Part shown: piece by piece, positions 51,183-51,761 of the stretch
Position numbering within the stretch: the first letter of the stretch is position 1
How the letters are laid out: each line of letters opens with the position of its first letter
NCBI GenBank assembly: GCA_046263155.1
Contig: JBHELF010000066.1
Coordinates: 1 to 51,761, forward strand
Direction of reading: 5' to 3'
Length of the DNA stretch: 51,761 nucleotides
Origin: DATADF01 sp046263155
Lineage (GTDB): Bacteria; Actinomycetota; CADDZG01; WHSQ01
Made by a program: the position numbers and the translations under genes
Notes under the pieces: generated by a model
Databases searched by the model: none
What the model saw: only the letters and a program-made list of their open reading frames with translations
What the model was told of the DNA's origin: nothing

Positions 51183-51653
51183 CTACCACCGGTAGTGGGC
51201 GAACGCCTTGTTGGCGTCGGCCATCTTGTGGATGTCCTCGCGCCGCTTCACCGCCGCGCCCTGGCCCTGGGAGGCGTCCATGAGCTCACCAACGAGCCGG
51301 TCGGAGATGGTGTTCTCCTTGCGCTGTCGCGCGTAATTGACCAACCAGCGCAGGGCCAGCGTGGTCCCTCGGTGCGGCCGCACCTCGACCGGGACCTGGT
51401 ACGTGGCCCCACCGACCCGCCGGGACCGGACCTCCAACAGCGGCCGGGCGTTGTCCACGGCCTTCTTCAGCGTGAGCACAGGATCGTTCGCCGTCCGCTC
51501 GCTAATCTTGTCCAGGGCCTGGTACACGACCCGCTCGGCCAGGGTCTTCTTCCCGCCCTTCATGAGCTTGTTGATCAACTGGGTGACCAGCGAGTTCTGG
51601 TAGATCGGGTCCGGCTCGATCTCGCGCTTGGAAGCAGCACCGCGCCTCGGCAT
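51183..51653 (-). CDS. rpsG: 30S ribosomal protein S7
   Basis: The 156-residue protein has MPRRGAASKREIEPDPIYQNSLVTQLINKLM, VRSRRVGGATYQVPVEVRPHR and KREDIHKMADANKAFAHYRW. It organises the 16S rRNA 3' domain. Confidence 0.98.
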   Translation of the reverse strand: MPRRGAASKREIEPDPIYQNSLVTQLINKLMKGGKKTLAERVVYQALDKISERTANDPVLTLKKAVDNARPLLEVRSRRVGGATYQVPVEVRPHRGTTLALRWLVNYARQRKENTISDRLVGELMDASQGQGAAVKRREDIHKMADANKAFAHYRW

Positions 51654-51662
51654 CTCCCCCTC

Positions 51663-51761
51663 CTACGCCGTCTTCTTCGCGCCGTACTTCGAGCGGGCCT
51701 TGCGCCGGTCGGTGACTCCTGCGGTGTCCAGGGCGGCGCGAATGATCTTGTAGCGCACGCC
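51663..51761 (-). CDS. rpsL: 30S ribosomal protein S12, C-terminal end (cut by window edge)
   Basis: The last 32 codons and stop read GVRYKIIRAALDTAGVTDRR and end SKYGAKKTA, the conserved S12 C-terminus. The rest lies outside the window. It precedes rpsG by nine bases. Confidence 0.93.
   Translation of the reverse strand, partial: GVRYKIIRAALDTAGVTDRRKARSKYGAKKTA

Noticed and set aside
1..51761. tRNA or rRNA genes, CRISPR arrays, insertion sequences, phage genes
   Set aside because: None was recognised by eye on either strand; short structured genes could still be missed without a covariance search.

Overview
The window is about 52 kb of high-GC DNA that reads as a chromosomal core region of an actinomycete-like bacterium (Actinomycetota, possibly a deep or uncultured lineage). 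The basis is a CBS-less GuaB3-type IMP dehydrogenase, HemQ beside ferrochelatase, actinobacterial-type EF-Tu, zinc-ribbon S4/S14/L36, and long tails on L17, L22 and S3. No tRNA, rRNA, CRISPR array, transposase or prophage gene was recognised.

Right part (about 29.6-51.8 kb, all minus strand): a complete str-S10-spc-alpha ribosomal superoperon, running rpsL(partial)-rpsG-fusA-tuf-rpsJ-rplC-rplD-rplW-rplB-rpsS-rplV-rpsC-rplP-rpmC-rpsQ-rplN-rplX-rplE-rpsZ-rpsH-rplF-rplR-rpsE-rpmD-rplO-secY-adk-map-infA-rpmJ-rpsM-rpsK-rpsD-rpoA-rplQ-truA-rplM-rpsI. Most genes overlap by 1-4 bases. Middle (about 22.1-29.5 kb, plus strand): hemE-hemH-hemQ (late haem synthesis), a lipoprotein, aconitase and an unknown membrane protein. 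Left-centre (about 9.7-22.05 kb, minus): glmM, a glmS ribozyme, glmS, nnrD, alr, an alpha/beta hydrolase, an M29 aminopeptidase, a family 4 uracil-DNA glycosylase, the t6A set tsaE-tsaB-rimI-tsaD, and a lone groES under a perfect CIRCE operator. Far left: an M23 peptidase and an anchored cupredoxin (plus); an unknown gene followed by sat-AlkP-cysC-PHP-GNAT (minus); a small lytic-transglycosylase-like protein (plus); and guaB3 (minus).

Main points of interest. (1) The leader of glmS carries the conserved blocks of a glmS self-cleaving ribozyme, a class best known from Firmicutes. (2) A dispersed G-rich repeat occurs at least five times; three copies lie inside the tails of ribosomal proteins S3, L4 and L22, in both orientations, so it looks like an element inserted into coding sequence. 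(3) sat-AlkP-cysC-PHP reads as a module that makes PAPS and may clear its by-product pAp. (4) hemE and truA have no ATG, GTG or TTG start that keeps their conserved N-termini; ATC and CTG fit. (5) A hairpin-rich leader with an orphan intrinsic terminator lies ahead of the sulfate-activation genes, and helically phased direct-repeat arrays lie ahead of sat and guaB3. All functions are inferred from sequence reading alone.
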